A stretch of DNA of 64,000 nucleotides, taken from an uncultured Candidatus Melainabacteria bacterium. GTDB lineage: Bacteria > Cyanobacteriota > Vampirovibrionia > Gastranaerophilales > Gastranaerophilaceae. Positions 24,951-33,275 of this stretch are shown here, piece by piece. The first letter of the stretch is position 1; each line of letters starts with the position of its first letter. The DNA lies in NCBI GenBank assembly GCA_934754515.1, contig CAKVIG010000006.1, positions 1-64,000 on the forward strand. Direction: 5' to 3'. The position numbers were made by a program, and so were the translations under genes. The notes below the pieces were generated by a model. It was not told the origin of the DNA. It searched no databases and saw nothing but the letters and a program-made list of their open reading frames with translations.

Positions 24951-27482
24951 TTAAGCTTTTTTAATTTCTGTTAAAGTCGGGTCTAACAAACGACGTCCGA
25001 TATTATCGAAATTTATCGAGAATAAAGTCTTATTTCCATACTTAATCATTTTTTCAACAACACCTGTTCCATATTTTGCATGCGTTACTGTATCACCTTG
25101 TTGAATAGGATCACTCATTACTAAATCCTCTTGAGGAATTTCTGCGTCATACACAGGAACAATCGGAGTAGAAGAATTTCTTGTTTGCAAGATTTCTTGT
25201 TCTTCATTAACCTCCTCTAACTGTGGCTGCTCATCATTTACTTCTTCTAAAATACCGCCGTTATCTTCTGTTTCCGTCAATTCTTCTAAAGCAGAATCGT
25301 CTTGAATTTCTTCTAAAACGCCATCTTCATCGCTATTAAGTTCATCTATAAAGTCTAGATCAGAATCCGAAATATCATCATCTTTTCTTGTTGTGAAAAC
25401 TTTATCAACATCTCTTACGATTTGTTCATCAACATTTTCATCAAGTTCTTTTTCATCCTCTAAATCAACTACAATGTCGTTATCATCAATATCATCAGGA
25501 TTAAGTTCAACGATTTCTTCCAATTCACTGTCAAAATTAGCCTCATCAGAAATCGGAAGAACATCCATTGTTTCTTCTTCAATTGGAGTTAAATCATCTT
25601 GCAAAGTTTCTTGCGGAAGATTTTCTTCAACCGTATCAGAGTCCAAATCTAAATCAATATCGTCACCGAGTTCAATTGAATTTTCATCTTCTTCAATCAC
25701 TTCTTCATCATTGTTTTCAATAATTTCAGGAGTTTCGTCATTAAGTTCAAGTGTTTCTGAAAATTCAGGTTCAATATTTTGTCCATCATCTTCTGCTATT
25801 TCAGAAAAATCGTCACTTTCTAAACTTTCATCATCCAAAGAAATTTCTTGAACTTCATTTTCTTCTAACGGAATGTAATCTTGAATTTCTTCACTCTGAT
25901 GAACTTCTGTTGAGAAAGATTCGGCAAGCGGAATTTCTTCAACTTCAGGTTCTTCCAAATCAGCTTCACTTATTTGAGTTTCGGTATCAGTTATTTCTTC
26001 AGAAAGCTCGTCTACAATTTCAGGTGTTTCTTCTTCGGCATCTTCAAACATATTTACGGAAGTTGGAACAACCAAATTTTCAGCAGCCTTTGAAATAACA
26101 TCGTTAGATTTTTCTTCAATATTTGCTAAAATTTCTTCATTTGAAGATTGTTCTACAATCTCAACAGCTTCTTGTTCTACAGTTTCAGTATCAGAAACTT
26201 CTTCCAATTCTGTTTCATCAATAATTTCATCTTCGCCCAAGGTTTCAGGATTTTCGTTTTCCAAATCATCTGCAACTATGTTTTCTAAAACAGTTTCGTC
26301 TTCTTTTTCGATTTCAATAACGTCATCAATAACCCTAACCTGTGAAACAAGAGGAATATAATTAGTAGCTTCACCGGCTATTAAATATGTACCTTTTGGC
26401 ATTGCTTTCAAGAAAGTGCTATAAATATTGAAAATTTCATTGTTTGAAATAGATGGTGCGATTATAAAATTGTCAAACACATTTTTTATATCATTCAAAT
26501 ATTTAAATCTTGAATGAGTAACAAAAGTTGTTGACTTATCGCTTTGCAGAATATCTTTAATATTCTTTTTGCTTACGGTATTAGAAAGCTCTAATAAAAC
26601 ATGCGCGTCATCGGATAATGTTTCATATATAAACGCCAAATATCTGTTTTGGAATGCGCTATCAAGTTTTGAAATATCAATAATAGTACATTTTGAATTC
26701 AAAATATGTTTAAGAGCTTCGACTTCGTTTTTATTTTTGGCAAAATAGCCTAATCTATCAAACTTGGCTAATTTGTTTTTCAAAACCAAAAGTTTAAAGA
26801 CATGGGATTTATCAACCATATCATCAACAATTGTTTTTAACGTTTCAAACGGAACGAACGGAACAGTTTGAGAGTATTCAGACAAATCTTTGAAAATATC
26901 AATAATCATTGATTTGCTGTCCGCTGTCGCATCATTCAGGCAATCTTGGTACATAAAAGCAAGAGAAACCGTATCAAGCGGTAACTTAAAATCAACACCG
27001 GCAACTACTTTTTTGGCGTTAATAACCCCCAAAGAGTCAATTATTACAATATTTTTTGACAAGTTGTTAAACTGTTTGACAAGGTTTCTTACAATAATAT
27101 TATTGGTTTCTTTATCGTCAACACTTATCAACATTTTTTTGTTAAATGCTGACTCATCAATTGTTATATTTAAATCCGTACCTTGAGTTTTACCTATAAT
27201 AACAGGTTTTTCTGCGTTTATTGAATTACTTAAAATATTAAAAGTAAATTCTTTAATTTCGGAGTCTTTAGAAGGCAAAGTTTTGTCATAGCTTTGTAAA
27301 GCACCATCATAAAGAAACAAAATTTTTGCGTATCCGATAGAATTTTCACCGGAACGTTTTAGTTGGATAACTTGTGCAATATAGCTTTTTTCTAAACCGT
27401 CTATTTGTATAAATGAAGATAGATAAATGCTTTTATCGGCTTCAAATTTTAAAAACCCATCTCTTACTTCTAAAATTCTCAT
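24951..27482 (-). CDS. HerA-like pseudo-ATPase with acidic linker and PcrA-type Tudor domain
   Basis: I know no named family with this architecture. Residues 1-75 look like a HAS-type beta barrel (SFIQIDGLEKSYIAQVIQL; YDGALQSYDKTLP). Residues ~105-385 follow the HerA/FtsK-like pattern: a strand, KKMLISVDDKETNNIIVRNL where a P-loop would be, then NIVIIDSLGVI as the Walker B-like strand. No GxxxxGK[ST] exists, so ATP hydrolysis is unlikely. Residues ~390-770 are an extremely Glu/Asp-rich, Lys-poor, degenerate-repeat linker. Residues ~785-840 (GDTVTHAKYGTGVVEKM; FDNIGRRLLDP) match the C-terminal Tudor-like domain of PcrA/UvrD, which contacts RNA polymerase. It stands alone between two inverted ~375 bp elements. 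Confidence 0.65.
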   Translation of the reverse strand: MRILEVRDGFLKFEADKSIYLSSFIQIDGLEKSYIAQVIQLKRSGENSIGYAKILFLYDGALQSYDKTLPSKDSEIKEFTFNILSNSINAEKPVIIGKTQGTDLNITIDESAFNKKMLISVDDKETNNIIVRNLVKQFNNLSKNIVIIDSLGVINAKKVVAGVDFKLPLDTVSLAFMYQDCLNDATADSKSMIIDIFKDLSEYSQTVPFVPFETLKTIVDDMVDKSHVFKLLVLKNKLAKFDRLGYFAKNKNEVEALKHILNSKCTIIDISKLDSAFQNRYLAFIYETLSDDAHVLLELSNTVSKKNIKDILQSDKSTTFVTHSRFKYLNDIKNVFDNFIIAPSISNNEIFNIYSTFLKAMPKGTYLIAGEATNYIPLVSQVRVIDDVIEIEKEDETVLENIVADDLENENPETLGEDEIIDETELEEVSDTETVEQEAVEIVEQSSNEEILANIEEKSNDVISKAAENLVVPTSVNMFEDAEEETPEIVDELSEEITDTETQISEADLEEPEVEEIPLAESFSTEVHQSEEIQDYIPLEENEVQEISLDDESLESDDFSEIAEDDGQNIEPEFSETLELNDETPEIIENNDEEVIEEDENSIELGDDIDLDLDSDTVEENLPQETLQDDLTPIEEETMDVLPISDEANFDSELEEIVELNPDDIDDNDIVVDLEDEKELDENVDEQIVRDVDKVFTTRKDDDISDSDLDFIDELNSDEDGVLEEIQDDSALEELTETEDNGGILEEVNDEQPQLEEVNEEQEILQTRNSSTPIVPVYDAEIPQEDLVMSDPIQQGDTVTHAKYGTGVVEKMIKYGNKTLFSINFDNIGRRLLDPTLTEIKKA

Positions 27483-27543
27483 ATTGAAATACTACCATGA
27501 ACATGCTTTTAAAATATTATTTTTGTAACAAATTGTTAATCTT

Positions 27544-27577
27544 AAAAAAGTTAATGGTGCAAAAATTTGCACCCTAC
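27544..27577. repeat. 34 bp inverted repeat, left arm
   Basis: AAAAAAGTTAATGGTGCAAA through ACCCTAC; the exact reverse complement is 27992-28025. It contains the GTAGGGTGCAAA palindrome in reverse. Confidence 0.9.
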
Positions 27578-27589
27578 TTTTCATCAAAT

Positions 27590-27967
27590 GAACGACATTC
27601 GCGCCGCGAACGTGCAGCGATAAGCTGCGATAGTGAGCGAGAAAGAGCAGGCTCTGCCTGCAACATCCATTTTATAAAACGCTCGTAAGAGCGTAGGAAA
27701 CGGTAGCGTGTTTTCTCTTTCTTTTCGTTCTTTTCTTTCTCTTTACCTCGCAACAAAAGAGAAAGAAAAGAACATTTTAGAAAAAACTTTTTATTTCAAA
27801 ATAGTCTTTACTTTTTTCTTCTTTGGAAAAGCAAGAAGAAAAAAGTAACAAAAAAGAAGAAACTTTAATCGTTTTCTACAACCTTACAGTTGTGGTTTAA
27901 ATGAATGTAACGGGTGAACCCGCACTTTCACGCTCGCTAAAAAACGCTCGCGGCGCGATTGTCGTTC
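27590..27967. mobile_element. ~378 bp hairpin-rich element, copy B (inverted)
   Basis: This is the reverse-complement counterpart of 24525-24895 with the same hairpin order and diverged loops. Its ends are GAACGACATTCGCGCCGCG and CGGCGCGATTGTCGTTC. Confidence 0.8.
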
Positions 27968-27991
27968 ATGAGATATTTCCCATTGAAAAAT

Positions 27992-28025
27992 GTAGGGTGC
28001 AAATTTTTGCACCATTAACTTTTTT
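27992..28025. repeat. 34 bp inverted repeat, right arm
   Basis: GTAGGGTGCAAATTTTTGCA through AACTTTTTT. Its last three bases supply the start of the -35 box (TTTACA, 28023-28028) of the downstream gene. Confidence 0.9.
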
Positions 28026-28051
28026 ACAAATTCTATTTTTTATGCTTTAAT
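28023..28051 (+). promoter_or_regulatory. Promoter for leaderless M16-like gene
   Basis: TTTACA, 17 base spacer, extended TGCTTTAAT ending 6 bases before the ATG at 28058. Confidence 0.7.
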
Positions 28052-28057
28052 AACGTT

Positions 28058-29254
28058 ATGAAAGAATTTGAACTAACTAATAAGATAAGAGCTTGTTTTA
28101 AAAAGAATGAAAATACTCCGAGAGTTGCATTAACTCTTAATTTTACAATCACAAACGTTGAAAAAAATGCGGGTGAATACACAATGATGAATCGCCTTCT
28201 TATGAAGGGAACCAAAAAATACAGCTCTGAAGAACTTTCTTCTATTTTGGATGAAAATGCAATAGAACTGAGTTCTGAAATGAAGTCTGATTATTTAAGA
28301 TTCAGATTTGTTTGTTTAAACGAAGATTTTGAACTGGCATTATCTATTTTGCAAGATATTATATTGAATACAACTTTTCAAGAATTTGAAAAAGAAAGAC
28401 AAATGCTAAAAGGCGAACTTATGGCAGAATTGGATTCCGCTAAAGTCAAAGTGTCTGATTTGTTTACAAAAACTATTTATAAAAACCATTTTTACGGAAA
28501 TAGTTATACAAAAATTCTTGATGAAATTGACAACGTAAAACAAGAAGATGTAATCAATTCTTACAAACAAATTTTAAATAACAGCAAAAAGACATTGGCT
28601 CTCGTTGGTGATGTAGATGAAAAACTTGTAGAGAAATATTTAGGTGAACTTCCTGCATCAATTGAAATAGAGTCTGAAATTCCGACTCCGAAAGCTTTAT
28701 CACAAGAATACAGTGAAATAATTAAACCTGACGCTAATCAAGCACAAATTCTGCAAGGATGGCGCGTTCCAACAATCGGGGATAAGGATTATCCTGCGAT
28801 TATGTTATTAAACGTAATTCTAGGTGCCAGCGGACTTTCTTCAAGATTATTTTTGGAGTTAAGAGAGAAAAAAGGCTTAGCATACACAGTAAGAACAGCC
28901 TATGAAACGCACAAAAAATCAGCAGTGTTCAGTATTTATATAGGGACTGAACCCGGCAACATTGAAACTTCTATCAACGGATTCAAAGAAGAAATCGAAA
29001 AGATTAAAAATATTCCTGTCGGCGAAGAAGAGTTGCATAACGCTAAGAACAATTTAATCGGTAAACAGCAATTTATTAGCGAAACGAACGCTCAACAAGC
29101 AAATATGATGGCTTATTATTCAATTATGGGTAAACCTTTTGAATACCAAAAAGACATTATTGCACAATTAAAAGCTGTTACAAGCGAACAGTTGCAAGAG
29201 TGCGCTAATAAGTATTTCACCGACGATTACGTATTATCAATTATAAAACCATAA
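28058..29254 (+). CDS. M16-family peptidase homologue without zinc motif
   Basis: The 398 residues have the two-lobed M16 (insulinase/mitochondrial processing peptidase) layout, including MKGTKKYSSEEL, GELMAELDSAKVKVSDLF, the GLSSRLFLELREKKGLAY block and TEPGNIETSINGFKEEI. The zinc-binding HxxEH that should precede MKGT reads MNRLL, so the catalytic His and Glu are absent. In known systems such subunits pair with an active M16 partner; none lies in this window. Translation appears leaderless. The carboxypeptidase-like gene starts 10 bases after its stop and is probably co-transcribed. Confidence 0.85.
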   Translation: MKEFELTNKIRACFKKNENTPRVALTLNFTITNVEKNAGEYTMMNRLLMKGTKKYSSEELSSILDENAIELSSEMKSDYLRFRFVCLNEDFELALSILQDIILNTTFQEFEKERQMLKGELMAELDSAKVKVSDLFTKTIYKNHFYGNSYTKILDEIDNVKQEDVINSYKQILNNSKKTLALVGDVDEKLVEKYLGELPASIEIESEIPTPKALSQEYSEIIKPDANQAQILQGWRVPTIGDKDYPAIMLLNVILGASGLSSRLFLELREKKGLAYTVRTAYETHKKSAVFSIYIGTEPGNIETSINGFKEEIEKIKNIPVGEEELHNAKNNLIGKQQFISETNAQQANMMAYYSIMGKPFEYQKDIIAQLKAVTSEQLQECANKYFTDDYVLSIIKP

Positions 29255-29264
29255 GGGATTGAAG

Positions 29265-29870
29265 ATGGTTAAAACAGCGCAAGGTAACTCAATCAATCTT
29301 TTTATGAACAAAGAACATAATTCAGTTCTTGTGTTGGGTTGCATGCACGGTGATGAGCCTCAAGGCGAGTATTTGATTAATGAATATATTAAATCAAATA
29401 CTGATACAAAACTAATGTTTGTGCCTTGTGTAAATCCGGATGGAGTTAAGGCAAAAACAAGAGTAAATTCTAACGGAGTTGATATAAACAGAAATTTTCC
29501 GACGAAGAATTGGGAATTAACCGAGAAAAACGAATTTTTCGGTGGAAATACTCCTGCAAGCGAAATTGAAACAAAATTTTTGGTTGAAATCATTGAAAAA
29601 TATAAGCCGAAATTTATTTTAACTTTACATGCGCCATATAAAGTCGTAAACTACGATGGTGACGCGCTAGAGATTGCAGAGAAGATTTCTGAAATTATTA
29701 ACTATCCTGTTGAGTCATCTATCGGATATCCTACTCCGGGGAGTTTCGGAACTTGGGCGGGAATAGAAAAAAATATTCCTACAATAACTTTAGAATTGGA
29801 TGAAGAAATTGATGTAAAAGAGCTTAGAAAACCGATGTTTGAAATTTTTGAAATGTTAGAAAATTTATAA
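29265..29870 (+). CDS. M14-family carboxypeptidase/MpaA-like amidase
   Basis: The 201-residue protein (start at ATG 29265, AAGGGA upstream) carries the M14 zinc and catalytic residues. HGDEPQGE provides HxxE, followed by VNPDGV and DINRNFP, the third zinc His in LTLHAPY, and the catalytic Glu in TITLELDE. It lacks a signal peptide and is short, like cytoplasmic murein-peptide amidases of the MpaA type, which trim recycled muropeptides. The substrate is inferred from size and cytoplasmic location. It follows the M16-like gene closely. Confidence 0.82.
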   Translation: MVKTAQGNSINLFMNKEHNSVLVLGCMHGDEPQGEYLINEYIKSNTDTKLMFVPCVNPDGVKAKTRVNSNGVDINRNFPTKNWELTEKNEFFGGNTPASEIETKFLVEIIEKYKPKFILTLHAPYKVVNYDGDALEIAEKISEIINYPVESSIGYPTPGSFGTWAGIEKNIPTITLELDEEIDVKELRKPMFEIFEMLENL

Positions 29871-29887
29871 TAGGATATGGGGAAATA

Positions 29888-29922
29888 AGCCCCCACCCTA
29901 ACCCTCCCCCGAGGAGAGGGGA
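29888..29922. repeat. CCCTC palindromic repeat
   Basis: GCCCCCACCCTAACCCTCCC with the partial inverse GAGGAGAGGGG; nearly identical to 48136-48170. Confidence 0.7.
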
Positions 29923-29933
29923 CACGCGATAAA

Positions 29934-29959
29934 TGTAGGTTGGGCTTTCAGCCCAACAA
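29934..29959. repeat. GTAGGTTGGGCTTTCAGCCCAAC palindrome
   Basis: GTTGGGCT pairs with AGCCCAAC; the same 25 bases recur at 52031-52056. Confidence 0.8.
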
Positions 29960-29976
29960 AAACTTAGGAAATAAAA

Positions 29977-30684
29977 ATGGAAGATATAAAAAAGATTGTT
30001 GAAGAATGTGATTTAAAACACGTAGCTATAATTATGGATGGCAACAGACGCTGGGCAAAAGAAAGAAATTTGCCGTCAGCTTTCGGGCATAAAAAAGGCG
30101 TTGATGCACTAAAAGCAACAATGCGTGCCTGCGATGATTTTGGTATAAAATACCTGACTGTTTACGCGTTTTCTACGGAAAATTGGAACAGAAAGCCTGA
30201 AGAAGTTAATTTCTTAATGGATTTATTGGGACAAACTCTTAAAAACGAATTAAAAGAAATGCACGAAAATAATGTAGTGATTTCTTTTATCGGAGATACG
30301 ACAAAATTAAGTGCAAAACTGCAAGAAATCTTAAATCATTCTGTTGAAACAACAAAAAATAATACGGGCGTTAATTTACAGATTGCGTTTAATTACGGTT
30401 CTCGCGATGAAATTGTACATGCTGTGCGTGAAATAGTTGCATCAGGCGAAACGGAAGATATAACGGAAGAAACAATTTCTAAACATTTGTATACAGCAAA
30501 TATTCCTGATCCTGATTTGTTAATCAGAACAGGCGGTGAAATGAGAGTTTCAAATTATTTATTGTGGCAGATTGCTTATTCAGAGTTTATAGTAATTCAA
30601 AAATTTTGGCCTGAATTTGATAAACAAGCTCTTGCAGATTGTGTGATTGAATATAAACGCAGAAATCGTAGATTTGGCGCGTAA
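29977..30684 (+). CDS. uppS: Undecaprenyl diphosphate synthase
   Basis: UppS adds eight isoprene units in cis to farnesyl diphosphate, making the lipid carrier for peptidoglycan and other envelope glycans. The 235 residues have IIMDGNRRWAKERNLPSAFG with the catalytic Asp, GHKKGVDALK, YLTVYAFSTENWNRK, and the C-terminal PDLLIRTGGEMRVSNYLLWQ block. Two palindromic repeats lie in the spacer upstream. It converges on the CHAP-like gene with 6 bases between them. Confidence 0.95.
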   Translation: MEDIKKIVEECDLKHVAIIMDGNRRWAKERNLPSAFGHKKGVDALKATMRACDDFGIKYLTVYAFSTENWNRKPEEVNFLMDLLGQTLKNELKEMHENNVVISFIGDTTKLSAKLQEILNHSVETTKNNTGVNLQIAFNYGSRDEIVHAVREIVASGETEDITEETISKHLYTANIPDPDLLIRTGGEMRVSNYLLWQIAYSEFIVIQKFWPEFDKQALADCVIEYKRRNRRFGA

Positions 30685-30690
30685 TAACAA

Positions 30691-31413
30691 TTAAACAGGT
30701 ACAAATATTGCACTTGGTTTCTGTAAATTCGTTGTTACACCATCGGACACACCTCTTCCGTCACCGGTAGTAATTTCTACGTGACCATATTTATCTGAAT
30801 ATTCATACATTCCTCTATCGAATACGATTACACATCCTGCAGGAAGGGCTTTTACATTGACACTGCTCGGAGAAACTTCCTTGAAGTGGTTATTTTTACG
30901 TAATATACCTGCCATTTGATAACCATGCCCGCTCTGATAAGCACCCAGACCGCATGCTTGAATAGCATTTTTTACATATTTTGCACAATTGCCCGTAAAA
31001 CTTCGCGCTTTATGACTAAGCGCATATCTGGCCAATCTTTCACCTGCGTTTGCATTATAATCTTTTACAGAGAAATTTGCTTTATTTTTATTTGTAAATG
31101 TAAAACTATCACCGATACCGCTATTCCAACCGGCATTGAAAGTAGGCGCAGCATTGTTCCAAGACACATTATCCCAAATATTATTGTTATTAAATGTCAT
31201 ATCAAACGTATTCATTGGCGTGAAACTAAACAATGATGGCATACTGAAGTTGTTAAAGGATGGAAAACTCCAGTCGTTAAACATCGCTGTAAAGCCACTC
31301 AAATCGAAGAATGAAGGCATAAATGAACACGAAAACGTCGGAGAGAACCAATTGTTCCATCCTGACATAAAGTTGCCCATATTCAGATTTGAAAAATTAT
31401 TAATAAACGTCAT
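30691..31413 (-). CDS. CHAP/NlpC-like cell-wall hydrolase with Asn/Phe-rich N-terminus
   Basis: The C-terminal ~130 residues have the papain-fold amidase pattern: catalytic Cys in GNCAKYVKNAIQACG (near 143), then LPAGCVIVFDRG, and the His in YGHVEITTGDG (near 211). Such domains cut peptidoglycan peptides. The first ~110 residues are a low-complexity stretch rich in Asn, Phe, Ser, Trp and Met (SGWNNWFSPTFSCSF; FNNNNIWDNVSWNN), with no Sec signal peptide. The protein may therefore be exported by a non-Sec route or act in the cytoplasm on lysis. It is monocistronic and convergent with uppS. Confidence 0.7.
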   Translation of the reverse strand: MTFINNFSNLNMGNFMSGWNNWFSPTFSCSFMPSFFDLSGFTAMFNDWSFPSFNNFSMPSLFSFTPMNTFDMTFNNNNIWDNVSWNNAAPTFNAGWNSGIGDSFTFTNKNKANFSVKDYNANAGERLARYALSHKARSFTGNCAKYVKNAIQACGLGAYQSGHGYQMAGILRKNNHFKEVSPSSVNVKALPAGCVIVFDRGMYEYSDKYGHVEITTGDGRGVSDGVTTNLQKPSAIFVPV

Positions 31414-31596
31414 GACTTAATATCCTAACTATATAAAGTATATAGAATAGTGAAAATTGACTTTTTGTAACATTACTTAACTTTTTACGTCAAAAATTTT
31501 ATACTAAAAAAATAATTGTAACAAAATACACTTATTCTTAAGATGAGTTATTACATTTTTTTATTCTTTATTATACAATTATCCTAGAGGTGATAA

Positions 31597-32277
31597 ATGT
31601 TTAACGAAATTAAGACACACGAGATTACTGTCGATATTGTTATTTTAACTATCAAAAATGACGCGTTACAAGTATTGCTTGTAAAACGTAGCAATGAACC
31701 GTTCAAAGACAAATGGGCAATCCCCGGTGGATATGTTAGAATGTCTGAAAATCTTGATGAAGCCGCAATGCGCGTTCTTAAAGAAAAAACTAATGTTGAT
31801 AACATTTATCTTGAACAGCTTTACACATTTGGCGATCCGCTTCGTCACCCTGTGTCTCGTGTAATTACTTGTGCTTATTTTGCACTAATCAGAGCTGAAG
31901 ATTTTAACGTAGTAACAACTCCTGATTTGGCTTGGCACAAAGTATTCGACTTACCGCCTCTAGCGTTCGACCACAAGGAAATTATTGAATACTCACTAAA
32001 ACGTACAAGAGAACGTTTGGAAATGTGTCCTGTGGCATATCAATTATTAAATGAAAAATTCACTCTGACTGAAATGCAAAAAGCTTATGAAATGATTATG
32101 CAGAAAAAGCTTGATAAACGTAATTTCAGAAAGAAAGTTATTACAACAGATGGATTAAGAGAATTGAACGAGTTTTCTAAATCATCATCCAAGCGTCCGG
32201 CTAGACTTTACACTTTCGATAATATAAAATTAAATTCAAAAAGGGCGCATTTCATAAAAAAGGAGACTAAATGTTAA
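31597..32277 (+). CDS. nrtR: NrtR-like Nudix-fold regulator
   Basis: The 226-residue protein has an N-terminal Nudix fold and a C-terminal winged-helix region (VAYQLLNEKFTLTEMQKAYEMI, then KLDKRNFRKKVITT), the architecture of NrtR-type repressors of NAD metabolism. The Nudix box (GGYVRMSENLDEAAM, then RVLKEKTNV) keeps the first Gly and Glu but has lost the central REUxEExGU acidic residues. Ligand sensing without hydrolysis is therefore likely. AGAGGTG precedes the ATG. Its stop overlaps secG. nadD at 38512 is a conceivable target, but no operator was identified. Confidence 0.75.
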   Translation: MFNEIKTHEITVDIVILTIKNDALQVLLVKRSNEPFKDKWAIPGGYVRMSENLDEAAMRVLKEKTNVDNIYLEQLYTFGDPLRHPVSRVITCAYFALIRAEDFNVVTTPDLAWHKVFDLPPLAFDHKEIIEYSLKRTRERLEMCPVAYQLLNEKFTLTEMQKAYEMIMQKKLDKRNFRKKVITTDGLRELNEFSKSSSKRPARLYTFDNIKLNSKRAHFIKKETKC

Positions 32278-32495
32278 CATTTTTTTGGACTTTGCAGGTT
32301 TTATCCGCACTATTACTAATCGTATTAATTCTTATGCATTCACCTAAAGGCGATGGAATCGCAGGAATAGGTAACGCAGCGCAAATGTTTTCTTCACAAA
32401 AAAGTGCAGAAAAGGGCTTAAATAAATTAACAGGTATTGTTGCTCTTGTATTTGTAATTTGTGTATTTTTATTAGGTTTTGGTATTATCAAATAA
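32271..32495 (+). CDS. secG: Protein-export membrane protein SecG
   Basis: SecG is the small accessory subunit of the SecYEG translocon. The 74 residues show helix 1 (FFWTLQVLSALLLIVLILMH), the family linker with GIGNAAQMFSSQKSAEKGLNK, and helix 2 (IVALVFVICVFLLGFGII). The ATG overlaps the stop of the nrtR-like gene, so translation is coupled; AAGGAGA lies inside that gene's end. Confidence 0.93.
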   Translation: MLTFFWTLQVLSALLLIVLILMHSPKGDGIAGIGNAAQMFSSQKSAEKGLNKLTGIVALVFVICVFLLGFGIIK

Positions 32496-32508
32496 TTTGG
32501 AGCATAAA

Positions 32509-33273
32509 ATGCTTAACCAATTTTCAAGAACAGAACTTTTAATTGGTCACGAGGGGATTGAAAAATTAGCGTCCGCTCGTGTTGCTGTGTTTGGGGTAGG
32601 CGGAGTTGGCGGTTATACGGTAGAAGCTCTTGCAAGAAGCGGAGTCGGAACATTTGATTTAATTGATGACGATAAGATTTGCATTACAAATATAAACCGT
32701 CAAATTTATGCATTAAGAAGCACTGTCGGAAAATACAAAGTTGATGTAGCAAAGGCGAGAATCTTAGATATCAACCCGAATGCTGTTGTTAATACTTATA
32801 AAATGTTTTATACTCCTGAAAATGCAGATGAGTTTGATTTTACAGGCTACGATTATGTCGTTGATGCGATTGATACAGTAGTCGGCAAATTAGAAATTAT
32901 AGAACGTTCTAAAAAAGCAGGCGTTCCTGTTATATCTTCAATGGGCGCAGGTAACAAAATGGATGCTACTGCATTTGAAGTTGCGGATATTTCTAAAACT
33001 TCAGTTTGTCCGCTTGCAAAAGTTATAAGACAAGAACTTAAAAAAAGAAGAATCAGAAAAGTTAAGGTTGTTTATTCAAAGGAAATTCCAATAAAACCAA
33101 ACGACGATATAGAAATCAGTTGTAAAAAACACTGTGTTTGTCCGCCAGGAACGGTTAGAAAATGTACTGCTAGACGCCAAATTCCCGGAAGCAACGCATT
33201 TGTTCCATCAACCGTTGGTTTAATTATTGCAGGTGAAGTAATTAAAGATTTGACCGGCTTTGGTAAAAATTAA
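32509..33273 (+). CDS. tcdA: tRNA threonylcarbamoyladenosine dehydratase TcdA
   Basis: TcdA is an E1-like enzyme that cyclises t6A37 of tRNA to ct6A using ATP. ATG at 32509 (TTTGGAG upstream) gives 254 residues. The ThiF-fold nucleotide motif is VFGVGGVGGYTVEALARSG, followed by IDDDKICITNINRQ. The Cys in SKTSVCPLAK and the C-terminal STVGLIIAGEVIK are also family features. It is the last gene of nrtR-secG-tcdA and converges with the ZorB-like gene two bases away. Confidence 0.9.
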   Translation: MLNQFSRTELLIGHEGIEKLASARVAVFGVGGVGGYTVEALARSGVGTFDLIDDDKICITNINRQIYALRSTVGKYKVDVAKARILDINPNAVVNTYKMFYTPENADEFDFTGYDYVVDAIDTVVGKLEIIERSKKAGVPVISSMGAGNKMDATAFEVADISKTSVCPLAKVIRQELKKRRIRKVKVVYSKEIPIKPNDDIEISCKKHCVCPPGTVRKCTARRQIPGSNAFVPSTVGLIIAGEVIKDLTGFGKN

Positions 33274-33275
33274 AC

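Larger units (their letters stand above)
27483..28057. other. Divergent spacer carrying element B and flanking 34 bp inverted repeat
   Basis: The spacer between divergent genes holds the 378 bp element B (27590-27967) enclosed by a perfect 34 bp inverted repeat (27544-27577 and 27992-28025). It also holds the promoters of both neighbours. No gene is visible. Confidence 0.65.

Noticed and set aside
25393..26098. Long Ser-rich plus-strand frames opposite the 24951 gene
   Set aside because: They are antisense shadows of the Glu/Asp-rich linker, since GAA and GAT codons read as TTC and ATC in reverse, with no start signals.
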